Assembly (NCBI GenBank): GCA_025363655.1
Contig: JANYDK010000064.1
Location: forward strand, 1 to 64,000
Direction of reading: 5' to 3'
From: Deltaproteobacteria bacterium
GTDB taxonomy: Bacteria; Myxococcota_A; Polyangia; Polyangiales; JADJMO01
Length of the DNA stretch: 64,000 nucleotides
Below the pieces are notes generated by a model, which made no database searches, had not been told where the DNA came from, and saw only the letters and a program-made list of their open reading frames with translations. Shown here piece by piece: positions 42,138 through 50,927 of this stretch; position 1 is the first letter of the stretch, and each line of letters opens with the position of its first letter. Both the position numbers and the translations under genes were made by a program.

Positions 42138-42866
42138 ATGCGCGTCCTCGCCATCGACACCTCGCACGCCACCGCGTCCGTCGCAGTGGTCGAGGTCGGC
42201 GCGTCGCCGTGGTCGGCAGCGGTGCTCTCGTCGGCGAGCGCTCGTGCCAGCAATGCACACGGCGAATCCCTCATCCCCATCGTCGAAGGCGTCCTTCGCG
42301 CCGCCAGCCTCACGCTCGTCGACGTCGATCTCGTCGCCGTCGGCATCGGCCCGGGCTCGTTCACCGGCACCCGTGTCGGCGTCGCCACCGCCAAAGGCAT
42401 CGCGCTCGGCGGCGGCAAACCGCTCGCGGGCGTCGAAGGCTTCGAGGCGCTCGCAGCGGCAGCGCACGGCGTTGGCTCGGAAGAAATCGCCGTCGCCATC
42501 GATGCGCGGAAAGGCGAGGTCTATCTCGCGGCTGTGCGGGTCGACGACGACGATGCCCGCCGCGTCGGCGAAGCACTGCACGCACCGCCGAGCGTCGCTT
42601 GGAGCCGCAGCGGCCACACGCACGTCCCTCGTCTCGCGTGTGGCGATGGCGCTCGTCTCGTGCCCGAGTTGGCGACGCGCTTCGCACGCACCGTCGGCGA
42701 ACAGGCCCCGAGCGCAGCCGTCATCGCCGCCCTCGCCGGTGCGCGCCGGGTCCGCGCCGGCGCCGAGGCCGTCGACGAGCTCGATACCCTCGAGCCCTTC
42801 TACGTTCGCCCGCCCGACATCACCGTTCCCAAGAGCCCTCCCGGACTCCCGCGCGATTCCCGGTAA
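42138..42866 (+). CDS. tsaB: tRNA threonylcarbamoyladenosine (t6A) modification protein TsaB
   Basis: A 242-residue ASKHA-fold protein: VLAIDTSHATASVAVVE at the N-terminus and the family signature VGIGPGSFTGTRVGVATAKGIALG at about residues 70-95. TsaB supports TsaD and TsaE in making the t6A base next to the anticodon of ANN-decoding tRNAs. It lies 39 bases after hisF on the same strand and probably shares its transcript. Confidence 0.92.
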   Translation: MRVLAIDTSHATASVAVVEVGASPWSAAVLSSASARASNAHGESLIPIVEGVLRAASLTLVDVDLVAVGIGPGSFTGTRVGVATAKGIALGGGKPLAGVEGFEALAAAAHGVGSEEIAVAIDARKGEVYLAAVRVDDDDARRVGEALHAPPSVAWSRSGHTHVPRLACGDGARLVPELATRFARTVGEQAPSAAVIAALAGARRVRAGAEAVDELDTLEPFYVRPPDITVPKSPPGLPRDSR

Positions 42867-42964
42867 ATACGGGTTGGTCAACAAAATGACGCGCCAAGAC
42901 AACGTCGTGCAACGAATTACAAGTCCATGACATTTGGGCTCGGGTCGCTTGCTAAGAGTCGGCT

Positions 42965-44590
42965 GTGACCACGATCTCCGCTCTCGCTTTCAAGCTGTCC
43001 GCCCTGATCGAGCATACCGCCGCCGCCGCAGTGACCGGTGGTGACGCGCTCACCGGCGCAGAGGCCAGCCCGCTGCAGCCCGCCCTCGCGCACAGCACCT
43101 GGGGCCTCGCCATCTGGGCGCTCGTCGGCGTTTACGCAGCCGTCGTCCTCGTGCTCGCGTTCTACGGCATCCACCGCGGGATTCTCGTCCTCACCTGCGT
43201 GCGCAAGCGCGAGCAGCTGCGGAAAATCGAGCACACCATCGTCGTCGCCGACGAAGATCTCCCGCGCGTGACGGTCCAGCTGCCGCTCTTCAACGAGGCC
43301 ACCGTCGCCCAGCGGCTCATCGAGCAGTGCGCCAAAATCGACTACCCGGCGCACCTCCTCGAGCTGCAAATCCTCGACGACTCGACCGACGAGACCACGT
43401 CGATCGCCAAGCAAGCGGTCGATCGCATCCGCGCGCAAGGCGTCGATGCCGTCTACATCCACCGCGTCGATCGCACGGGTTACAAGGCGGGTGCGCTCGC
43501 TGCGGGTCTCGCCGTCGCCAAGGGTGAGCTCGTCGCCGTCTTCGACGCCGACTTCCTCCCGCAGCCCGATTTTCTCCGCGCCGTCGTCGGTCACTTCATC
43601 GACCCGAAGGTCGGCTGCGTGCAGGCTCGCTGGGGCCACATGAACCGCGAGCACTCGCTGCTCACGCGCGTGCAGGCCCTCATGCTCGACGGCCATCACC
43701 TCGTCGAGAACCGCGCCCGTTTCGCCAACAATCTTCTCTTCAACTTCAGCGGCACCGGCGGCATCTGGCGCGCCGCGGCCATCGGCGACGCCGGCGGCTG
43801 GGCGCACGACACGCTCACCGAAGATCTCGACCTCAGCTACCGCGCGCAAATGAGGGGCTGGAAGTTCATCTACCGCCCCGACGTCGTCACCCCGAGCGAG
43901 CTCCCCGAGGAGCTGAGCGCCTTCCGCGCACAGCAATTCCGCTGGGCCAAGGGCACCGTGCAGACGGCACGCAAGCTGATGAAGACGGTGTGGGCCTCCG
44001 AGGCGCTCACGTTCGGCCAGAAGGTCGAAGCGAGCTACCACCTGACGCCGCACTTCACCTGGCCGCTGATGCTCGTGCTCTCGATTCTTCTCTTCCCGAT
44101 GCTCGCGGTGCTCCCGGGTTCCGACGTGCGGACGATGTTCATCATCGACCTGCCGCTCGCGCTCGCCACCACCGGCTCGCTCGCGACCTTCTACATGCAC
44201 GCCGAGTCGGCCCAGGGCCGCTCGCCGCTCTCCGCGCTCCGTCGTCTTCCGGCGCTGATGGCGCTCGGCACCGGCATGGCGCCTTGGGTGACCAAGGCCG
44301 TCGCCGAGGGCATGCGCTCGATGGCTGGCGAGTTCGTCCGCACGCCGAAGAAGGGCACCGACATGGGCGTGCGCTACCAGTCGAAGGTCAAGTTGCCGAT
44401 CGTCGAGTTCGCGCTCGCGCTCCTCTCGCTCGCCAGCACCGTCGCTGCGCTCGAGAACGGGCACTGGTTCGCCGCTCCCTTCGCCGCGCTGTTCACCTTC
44501 GGCTACGCTTACGTCGCCACGTTGCTCACCGCCGAACAGCTCGAGCGTCGTCGCGCGGCGCGCAGCTCGCTCGTCCCCACGGCGATGTGA
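42965..44590 (+). CDS. Processive family 2 glycosyltransferase (cellulose synthase-like), inner membrane
   Basis: A 541-residue enzyme with a GTG start. One or two N-terminal helices (about 47-75) are followed by a cytosolic GT-A domain with the processive-synthase residues: PLFNEA, DDSTDE, VFDADF (DxD), FSGTGGIW, TEDLDLSYR and QQFRWAKG (QxxRW). At least five further helices (from about 360) form the export channel. No PilZ tail or BcsB-like partner is nearby. The phrase set is closest to the CslA/mannan-glucomannan synthase-like group, so the product is a beta-linked polysaccharide of unknown sugar. Confidence 0.9.
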   Translation: MTTISALAFKLSALIEHTAAAAVTGGDALTGAEASPLQPALAHSTWGLAIWALVGVYAAVVLVLAFYGIHRGILVLTCVRKREQLRKIEHTIVVADEDLPRVTVQLPLFNEATVAQRLIEQCAKIDYPAHLLELQILDDSTDETTSIAKQAVDRIRAQGVDAVYIHRVDRTGYKAGALAAGLAVAKGELVAVFDADFLPQPDFLRAVVGHFIDPKVGCVQARWGHMNREHSLLTRVQALMLDGHHLVENRARFANNLLFNFSGTGGIWRAAAIGDAGGWAHDTLTEDLDLSYRAQMRGWKFIYRPDVVTPSELPEELSAFRAQQFRWAKGTVQTARKLMKTVWASEALTFGQKVEASYHLTPHFTWPLMLVLSILLFPMLAVLPGSDVRTMFIIDLPLALATTGSLATFYMHAESAQGRSPLSALRRLPALMALGTGMAPWVTKAVAEGMRSMAGEFVRTPKKGTDMGVRYQSKVKLPIVEFALALLSLASTVAALENGHWFAAPFAALFTFGYAYVATLLTAEQLERRRAARSSLVPTAM

Positions 44591-44607
44591 GTCGTCCCCC
44601 AAACTAC

Positions 44608-44650
44608 GAGGCGCCCATCGTCCAGGCGATGCGGCGCCTCGCTTCTTTTT
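44608..44650 (+). terminator. Rho-independent terminator
   Basis: GAGGCGCC (44608-44615) pairs with GGCGCCTC (44633-44640), and CATCG/CGATG pair inside (44616-44620 and 44627-44631). GCTTCTTTTTG follows. It ends the glycosyltransferase transcript before the convergent methyltransferase gene. Confidence 0.92.
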
Positions 44651-44675
44651 GTGCTTCGTTTTGCTGCGCCCGGCC

Positions 44676-45524
44676 TCAGCGACGAACCGCCGTCACCAGT
44701 CGTTCGAGCGTCCAGGGCTGCTCGCGACCGAGGTAGCGGCGGGTCCACTCGGGGTCGCCTTCGTCGGCGGTGACGTCGAAACCGCCTTCGGCGAAGAGCG
44801 CGGCGATCTCACGCGGGGTCATCGTCGTCGTCACTGGCTCGCTCACCTGCGCGAGGAGCCAACGAAGGGCCTGGCCGTCGACCATCTCGTCGATCTTGAG
44901 GAAGTACGTCGCGAGCACGATCGAGCCGACCGCCGCGCGCGCCGCGATGCCGCGCACCGCCATCGCCACCGCGTCTGGCGAGAGGTACATCGTCACGCCT
45001 TCCCAGATGTAGACGCTCTTCTGGGAGGCATCGAAGCCGGCCTCGTCGAGGCGGGTCGCCAGGTCTTCGCGCTCGAAATCGCTGGCGACGAAGCGCAGCT
45101 CGCGCGCACAGGGTGTGAGTGTGGCGATGCGTGGCCGCTTGTACGCCTGCATCGTCGGGTGATCGACCTCGTAGACCACGGTGTCGCGCAGCTCCGGAAG
45201 ACGGAAGGCGCGCGCATCGAGGCCAGCCCCGAGGACGACGAGCTGCCGGGCACCGTCGCTCACCGCCGCGAGGAGGGCGTCGTCGATCGCACGTGTGCGC
45301 AACGGAAGATGTGCCGAGCGTCCACGCGTCGCCCAGTCGGCGAACTGGTGCAGCCTGGTGATGAAACCGGGATAGCGACGCGCAGCGCCGACCAGTTGCC
45401 GGTAGGGGGAGGGGAGCAGCTTCTCGGCGATGCGATCGTCGATGATCGCGCCGTCGACGTGCGTGGCGAGCCCGCGGAGCCCAGCGACCCACGCCGCAGT
45501 CGTGCTCGGGCGTCCCTCCTTCAT
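44676..45524 (-). CDS. Class I SAM-dependent methyltransferase, LCMT/TIGR00027-like family
   Basis: A 282-residue enzyme. The SAM site is LVVLGAGLDARAFRLP, with VVYEVDHPTMQAYK as the acidic motif II and a conserved VYIWEGVTMYLSPDAV. These mark the leucine-carboxyl-methyltransferase-like family common in actinobacteria and myxobacteria, whose substrates are small molecules or polyketides. The ATG at 45524 starts a normal family N-terminus (STTAAWVAGLRGLA). It stands alone between a convergent and a tandem gene; the substrate cannot be inferred. Confidence 0.87.
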   Translation of the reverse strand: MKEGRPSTTAAWVAGLRGLATHVDGAIIDDRIAEKLLPSPYRQLVGAARRYPGFITRLHQFADWATRGRSAHLPLRTRAIDDALLAAVSDGARQLVVLGAGLDARAFRLPELRDTVVYEVDHPTMQAYKRPRIATLTPCARELRFVASDFEREDLATRLDEAGFDASQKSVYIWEGVTMYLSPDAVAMAVRGIAARAAVGSIVLATYFLKIDEMVDGQALRWLLAQVSEPVTTTMTPREIAALFAEGGFDVTADEGDPEWTRRYLGREQPWTLERLVTAVRR

Positions 45525-45570
45525 CCGCGAGCGCTTCCGCGAACCTTCATCCGCGGAAAGGATACACAAT

Positions 45571-46656
45571 CTATGCGTCGGACGATACGCGACGATGACC
45601 TTGGCGACCGACCAAGAGGACGAGGAAGAGCGGACCTCCGAGGAGGGCGGTGATGGCTCCGACCGGCGGCTCGGTGTGCGCCCATCGGAAAATCAAGCGT
45701 GCGCCGGCATCGCAGAGCACGAGCATGGCCGCCCCTGCGATGAGCGACGTCGGCACCACGACGCGTTGATCGGCGCTGCGCGTCAGACGACGCACCACGT
45801 GCGGCACCAAGAGCCCGACGAAGCCGATCATCCCGCAGCTGGCGACGACGGCGCCGACGACGAGCGAGCTGCCGATGAAGAGACGCCGCTCGAGCCGCCG
45901 CACGTCGACGCCGAGGTGCCCCGCATGATCGTCGCCGAGCGCGAGGAGATTGAGCCGCGGCGCCTCACGCAGGAGGACGATCGAACCGAGGGCGACGCAC
46001 GTCGCGACGACCGCGAGAGGACCTGGCGCCGGTACGTCGAGGAAGCCTGCGAGCCAGAAAAGAAGCTGCCTGGCGACATCTCCAGGTACGAGCGTCTTGA
46101 CGAAGGTGATGGCGGCGGCGGCGATGGCGTTGACGATCACGCCCGCGAGCAGCGTCGTCGTCGCCGAGCCGCGTCCTTCGCCACCTTCGCGAGAAGCGCG
46201 CGAGCTCGCTCCGTAGACGACCGCGGTGGCGAGGAGGCCGAAGGTGGCCGCAGCGAGCGCCGTGAGGCTACTGCCGAACACCGCCACGAGGCTCGCGGCG
46301 CCGAGCGCGAGAGCCAGCGTGGCCCCGAGCGCCGCGCCGCCTGCGACGCCGAGCACGTACGGCTCGGCGAGCGGATTGCGCAAGAGCGCTTGGAAGCAGG
46401 CACCGGTGATCGCGAGTCCGCCGCCGGCGATGACGCCGAGGAGCACGCGCGGCAGCCGGGCATGGAGCAAGATGGCGCGATCGAGCGACGCCGGGTCTCG
46501 CAGCGCGCGGCCGAAGGAAATGGGCTCGCCGATTTGCAGCGCCAATCCGCAAGCGAGGACGAGCGCGAGGGTCGCCACGAGAAGCGCAGGTGCGAGCGTC
46601 TTCTGGCGTGGGTGCGCCGGCGCCGCGGTCGCGCCGTCGGACGCCCGCGCGGTCAT
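45571..46656 (-). CDS. FecCD-family ABC transporter permease (iron-siderophore/cobalamin type)
   Basis: A 361-residue polytopic protein with about nine to ten helices. Family blocks are RLPRVLLGVIAGGGLAITGACFQALLRNPLAEPYVLG, LLAGVIVNAIAAA, ARQLLFWLAG, LNLLALGDDHAGHLGVDV and GMIGFVGLLVPHVVRRL. It would move Fe-siderophore, heme or vitamin B12 inward with a BtuD/FecE-like ATPase and a binding protein. Neither is seen within the window, so it is an orphan half of a transporter. Its ATG overlaps the rlmN stop by four bases. Confidence 0.88.
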   Translation of the reverse strand: MTARASDGATAAPAHPRQKTLAPALLVATLALVLACGLALQIGEPISFGRALRDPASLDRAILLHARLPRVLLGVIAGGGLAITGACFQALLRNPLAEPYVLGVAGGAALGATLALALGAASLVAVFGSSLTALAAATFGLLATAVVYGASSRASREGGEGRGSATTTLLAGVIVNAIAAAAITFVKTLVPGDVARQLLFWLAGFLDVPAPGPLAVVATCVALGSIVLLREAPRLNLLALGDDHAGHLGVDVRRLERRLFIGSSLVVGAVVASCGMIGFVGLLVPHVVRRLTRSADQRVVVPTSLIAGAAMLVLCDAGARLIFRWAHTEPPVGAITALLGGPLFLVLLVGRQGHRRVSSDA

Positions 46657-47915
46657 GCCTCGGGTTTTCCGGGCCCGTTCGTCGGCGCTTGTTCTTCGTG
46701 CCTCTCGCGCCCCTCGCGCGCGTCGCCCTCTTCGCGTGCGAACGCACGGCGCTTGCGCGGTGACGCGCCGAGGAGCGCCAGTTGTCCGCACGCGGCGTCG
46801 ACGTCGTCGCCCCGCCTTCGGCGGATGAAGCACGAGTAGCCGGCGTCGAGGAGCACGCGTTGGAACGCGAGCACCGACGAGTCACGCGGCGGCCCGAGCA
46901 CCGATGCCTGAATCGGGTTCATCGGGATGAGATTGACCTTCACCGGGATGTTGCGAAGGAGCGCGACCAGCGCACGCGCCTCGCTCTCGCCGTCGTTCTG
47001 TCCTGCGACGAGCGTGTACTCGATGGTGAAGCGACGTCGCTTGGGGAGCGGATATCGACGAAGGGCGGCCAAGAGCTCGCCGATCGGATACTTCTTGTTG
47101 ATCGGCATCAGCGCCGAACGACGCTCGTCGGTGGTCGCGTGAAGCGAAATCGCCAACGTGATTTGGCCCTGAAAATCACGGCCCAGCCGCTCGATTTCGG
47201 GGACCAGTCCAGACGTCGAGACGGTGACTCGGCGGCTCGAGAGGCCGATGCCGTCGGGGCGAGTGAGGAGGCCGAGCACGCGCGCGGTCGCGTCGTAGTT
47301 GTGAAGCGGCTCACCCATGCCCATCAGCACGACGTTGCGGAGCTGTTCGCCCTCGTCGAGCATCGACCGGCCCGTCAGCACCTGCGCGAGAATTTCTTGC
47401 GGCGCGAGGTGACGCTTGAGGCCGGCCACGCCCGAAGCGCAGAAGACGCAGCCCATCGCGCAGCCGACCTGGGTCGAGATGCACTGGGTGACGCGACGGA
47501 CGGGCACCGGCCCCGCGTCCTCCTCTGGGTCGTCGACGTCGGCGCTGGCTGCGTCGGCGTCCAACGTCCCGTCCTGCAAATCCGAGGACTGTTTTCCTGG
47601 ACCGCTGACGGCCGGAATGAGCACCGTCTCGACCGTCGCCCCGTCGGCGAAACCGACGAGGAGCTTCCGGGTGTCGTCGAGCGAGCGGCGCACCGTGTTC
47701 ACCGACAGCGGCGAGCTCAGCCCTTCTTCGACCAATTTGTCGCGGAGGCTCACCGGCAAATCGGTCATCGTCCGCGCGTCGAGCACGTTTTTCCGATGGA
47801 TCCACTGAAAGACCTGCATCGCGCGGAAGGGCCGTTCGCCGAGGCGCGAGAGCGCGCTCCGCCATTCTTCGGGCGTGCGCACGAGCGGGTGGGGGACGGA
47901 CTCCTCGGATGCCAC
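46653..47915 (-). CDS. rlmN: 23S rRNA (adenine-2503-C2)/tRNA (A37) methyltransferase
   Basis: About 420 residues (GTG 47915; start not certain). The radical-SAM cluster motif is GCAMGCVFC, just after CISTQVG, which carries one of the two extra catalytic Cys. The other is in RRRRGDDVDAACGQL. RPFRAMQVFQWIHRK, MGMGEPLHNYDA, SLHATTDERRSALMPINKKYP and MNPIQASVLGPP are all family blocks. It methylates A2503 in the ribosome exit tunnel. An acidic insert of about 35 residues (SSDLQDGTLDADAASADVDD) before the cluster is unusual, as is a charged 40-residue tail. Confidence 0.94.
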   Translation of the reverse strand: MASEESVPHPLVRTPEEWRSALSRLGERPFRAMQVFQWIHRKNVLDARTMTDLPVSLRDKLVEEGLSSPLSVNTVRRSLDDTRKLLVGFADGATVETVLIPAVSGPGKQSSDLQDGTLDADAASADVDDPEEDAGPVPVRRVTQCISTQVGCAMGCVFCASGVAGLKRHLAPQEILAQVLTGRSMLDEGEQLRNVVLMGMGEPLHNYDATARVLGLLTRPDGIGLSSRRVTVSTSGLVPEIERLGRDFQGQITLAISLHATTDERRSALMPINKKYPIGELLAALRRYPLPKRRRFTIEYTLVAGQNDGESEARALVALLRNIPVKVNLIPMNPIQASVLGPPRDSSVLAFQRVLLDAGYSCFIRRRRGDDVDAACGQLALLGASPRKRRAFAREEGDAREGRERHEEQAPTNGPGKPEA

Positions 47916-48007
47916 TCCGTCATCTGTACTGTCGCGGGGGGCCGTTGGCCAGCGAGGGCCGAGTCGACCAAGTTGCGAGGCATCCTTGGGCGAATCAAGA
48001 TGCTCGC

Positions 48008-48334
48008 GTGTCGCTGGACGCTGCTTTGGCCGTGCGTGACCACGAGGGTGGTGTGCGGCTGTCGGTCCGTGCACAGCCGCGGGCCTCGCGGAACGAGCTC
48101 GTGGGGCTGATCGAGGACGGGCGCGGGAGAGTCTCGCTCAAGGTCAGCATCACCGCGCCGCCGGTGGAGGGCGAGGCCAACGCAGCGATCGTCCAGCTCC
48201 TCGCCAAGGTCCTCGGCGTGCCTCGTCGCGACGTCAGCATCGTCTCCGGAGAGGGCGGACGTGCCAAGGTGGTCGACGTTCGGGGGCTCGGCAGCGTCGA
48301 GGCCCTCTCACGGATCCGGCCGAGCGTCGGTTGA
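48008..48334 (+). CDS. YggU/DUF167 family protein
   Basis: A 108-residue protein with the complete YggU fold signature: VRLSVRAQPRASRNELVG, then VSLKVSITAPPVEGEANAAIVQLLAKVLGVPRRDVSIVSGEGGRAKVVDV. The GTG at 48008 is the start nearest the domain. Family members are small cytosolic proteins of unknown function. It is divergent from rlmN and lies 16 bases before dapF, so the two are probably co-transcribed. Confidence 0.85.
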   Translation: MSLDAALAVRDHEGGVRLSVRAQPRASRNELVGLIEDGRGRVSLKVSITAPPVEGEANAAIVQLLAKVLGVPRRDVSIVSGEGGRAKVVDVRGLGSVEALSRIRPSVG

Positions 48335-48350
48335 GCTATCGTAGGGCCCC

Positions 48351-49268
48351 GTGCCTCTGCGCCCTTTTTGGAAATACGAGGGTACGGCCAACGATTTCGT
48401 CGTCGTCGAGGCCGACTCGCCGGATGCCGATCTCGATCCGACGCTCGTCGAGGGGCTCTGCGATCGACACCGCGGCGTCGGCGCCGATGGTTTTCTCCTC
48501 GTCACGCCGTCGCCCGCAGAGGCCGATCCGCCCTCGGCCGCATCCAAACGTGTGCGCATGGTGATCCGCAATGCCGACGGTTCGCGTCCCGAGATGTGCG
48601 GCAACGGCGTGCGCTGCGTGGTGCTGCATCTGGCCTTGCGGGCGCAGGCGCAGGCGCAGGTGGGTGGACAAGAGCCGACCGGCGCGGTGATCATCGACTC
48701 CGACGCCGGGCCGCGCGCCTGCACCTACGTGCTCGGGCCCGAGCCCATGACGGCCGTCGTCGAGGTCGGGATGGGGCGCATCGTCGTCGGCGAGGTCGTC
48801 TCGGTCGAGCACGGAGGCCGGCGTTTCTCGATCCAACGCGCCGCCGCCGGAAATCCGCACGCCGTCTACTTCGCCGAAAATGGCGAAGACATGGACGACG
48901 CCACGCTCGACGCGCTCGGCGCTCGGTTGCAACGGAGCGAGCTCTTCCCCGAAGGCGTCAACCTCGAGCGCGTGCGCGGTCTCTTTCCGGGGGCTGGCGG
49001 ACGACTGGTCGTCGACGTCTTCGAGCGCGGCGTCGGACGCACGCTCGCCTGTGGAACCGGCGCCTGCGCCGTCGCGGCGGTCGCCCTCGCGCGTGGACAC
49101 GGAAGGGTCGGCACGTCCACTTTGGTCGAGCTGCCCGGCGGCGTCCTCGCGATCACCATTTGCGAAGGCGACGGCGGGTCGATCGCTTCGATGCGCGGTC
49201 CCGCTCGACGGGTCTTCTCCGGAAGCCTCGCCGACGAGGGTGGTTTGGTTCGCGCGGGTGGCGCGTGA
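48351..49268 (+). CDS. dapF: Diaminopimelate epimerase
   Basis: A 305-residue enzyme with a GTG start. The two catalytic Cys lie in the classic motifs EMCGNGVRC and ACGTGACA; FWKYEGTANDFVVV is the N-terminal substrate block (usually K-x-G-x-GNDF, with Ala for Gly here). AAAGNPHAVYF is also conserved. It converts LL- to meso-diaminopimelate for peptidoglycan and lysine. It sits between a YggU gene and the degenerate receiver-GGDEF gene, whose GTG overlaps its stop. Confidence 0.96.
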   Translation: MPLRPFWKYEGTANDFVVVEADSPDADLDPTLVEGLCDRHRGVGADGFLLVTPSPAEADPPSAASKRVRMVIRNADGSRPEMCGNGVRCVVLHLALRAQAQAQVGGQEPTGAVIIDSDAGPRACTYVLGPEPMTAVVEVGMGRIVVGEVVSVEHGGRRFSIQRAAAGNPHAVYFAENGEDMDDATLDALGARLQRSELFPEGVNLERVRGLFPGAGGRLVVDVFERGVGRTLACGTGACAVAAVALARGHGRVGTSTLVELPGGVLAITICEGDGGSIASMRGPARRVFSGSLADEGGLVRAGGA

Positions 49269-50917
49269 CGACCTCGCCGCGCGCGAGCGCTCAAATCGCC
49301 GTCCTCGTGGTGTCGCCCCGCGCCGCCACTTTCGACACGATTTCCCGCGCGCTCGCGCTGCTAGGTGAGCGCGATGCCGCCGCGGTGCGCCTCGTCTCCG
49401 CCACCGACGCCGAGTCGGCCCTGAGCCTCGCCGAGACCGAGCAGCCCGCCGTCGCCTTCCTCGACGTGTCGATCGGCGCGCAGGCCGGCCTCGGTCTCGT
49501 GCACTTCCTTCCCGCGGCGTCTCCCGGGCTGGTCGTCGTCGCCATCGTGCCCGAAGAGCCAGGACGCGGCGTCGATTTGCGCCTCGCCGAGCAAGCGGCC
49601 TCGCTCGGTGCGTCGCACGTGCTCCTCGGCGAGCTGACCGGTGACGACATCCTCCGCGCCTTTGCCAAGGTCGCGCCGATCTTCATTCCGCAGCGCGAAG
49701 CGACGCCGTCGGCGAAATCGATCGCGCGCGGCATCGGCGCGGCGCGCTCCTTCGACGATCTCGAGGTCCGGCTCTCGACGCTGATGAGCTCGCTGCCCGT
49801 GTCCGACACTCGCGCGCCGCTCATCGGTGAGCTCCGGCACGCGCTCTCCGAGTGCATGCACGCCGAACGCGCCCGCCGCGCGCCGATGCAGGATGAGGCC
49901 ACTTCGGCCTATTCTTTCGCCTATTTCGTCGATTTGGCCGGACGCGAAATCGATCTCGCACGTCGTCACGGCCGACGCTTCGCGCTGGCCACGGTCGAGA
50001 TCGAAGAGGGGAGCACCATCGACGCGCGCGCCGCCGTCGAGCTCGTCCTCGGCGCCGTCCGCGACACCGACATCGTCGCGCGGGCCGACGAGCGCGAGCT
50101 GCTCATTCTCCTTCCCGAGACCGGCACCAAGGGAGCACGCACGCTTCGTCGCCGCGTGATCGAGCGCGCAGAGCCGCATGCGCGCCTCGATGGTGGTGGT
50201 CTCCCGCTCCGCGTCGGGCTCGCCAGCTTTCCCCAGGACGGCGAAGATCTCTCCCGTCTCCTTCGCATCGCGCGTCGCCGCGCCGAACGTTGGTCGCTGC
50301 AAGAGGGACCCGTGGCGGCGCATGCGTCCCTCGATCGCGCCACGCAATGGCTCGGCGAAGGGGCAGGCTCCGAGATCCCGCCGCCGTCGTCGATGGTGCC
50401 GCTCGACGTGCCCCTGCGCGATGCCTGGTCACTCTTCGACTTCCTCGTGCGCGAGGCGACGCGCGGCGGCGATACGCTGATCGGCCTCCACGCGCCGATC
50501 GAATCGGAGGCGCCGCTCGGCCTCTCGCAGGCCATTCGCGCGGCCACCGTCGAAGCGTTCGGCCCACTTTCCGGAGGCGTCCCTTCCGCTGGTCGCGTCG
50601 CCATCGACGCCAAGGCCTCGATCGTCGTCGTCAGCGGCACGTCACGACTCGCCGACCTAGCGGCCTTCGGTGGGCTCGAGATCGTCGGCATCCTCTCCGA
50701 GCACGCGAGCTATGGGCTCGTCGGTCGCATCGTCGACGGTCATTTGCGAGCCTTGCAGACGTTCGACTTGCCGCTGGTCGAAGCGCTCGTGCAAGGCCTC
50801 GAGCAGCCGATTCTCCGGCGCGGCTCGCTCCAGTCCTCCGCTGCCCCGGGCAACCTCGGCTCGGCCGCCCCCGTCTCCAACCCGCGATCGCGCAGCGATC
50901 CCTACTCCTTCCGTTGA
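49265..50917 (+). CDS. Degenerate receiver-GGDEF-like regulatory protein
   Basis: The 550-residue product starts at GTG overlapping the dapF stop (GTGA). An N-terminal receiver-like domain (about 10-135) keeps a central Asp (VAFLDVSIG) but lacks the acidic pair (VSPRAA instead of VDDxx). The middle domain (about 215-350) has the GGDEF-domain frame (LGAVRDTDIVARADERELLILLPET). In it, ADERE replaces the GGDEF signature, so diguanylate cyclase activity is not expected. The last ~170 residues have no recognised family. It is probably a sensor or scaffold that has lost enzymatic function. Confidence 0.75.
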   Translation: MTTSPRASAQIAVLVVSPRAATFDTISRALALLGERDAAAVRLVSATDAESALSLAETEQPAVAFLDVSIGAQAGLGLVHFLPAASPGLVVVAIVPEEPGRGVDLRLAEQAASLGASHVLLGELTGDDILRAFAKVAPIFIPQREATPSAKSIARGIGAARSFDDLEVRLSTLMSSLPVSDTRAPLIGELRHALSECMHAERARRAPMQDEATSAYSFAYFVDLAGREIDLARRHGRRFALATVEIEEGSTIDARAAVELVLGAVRDTDIVARADERELLILLPETGTKGARTLRRRVIERAEPHARLDGGGLPLRVGLASFPQDGEDLSRLLRIARRRAERWSLQEGPVAAHASLDRATQWLGEGAGSEIPPPSSMVPLDVPLRDAWSLFDFLVREATRGGDTLIGLHAPIESEAPLGLSQAIRAATVEAFGPLSGGVPSAGRVAIDAKASIVVVSGTSRLADLAAFGGLEIVGILSEHASYGLVGRIVDGHLRALQTFDLPLVEALVQGLEQPILRRGSLQSSAAPGNLGSAAPVSNPRSRSDPYSFR

Positions 50918-50927
50918 TGGTGATCCG

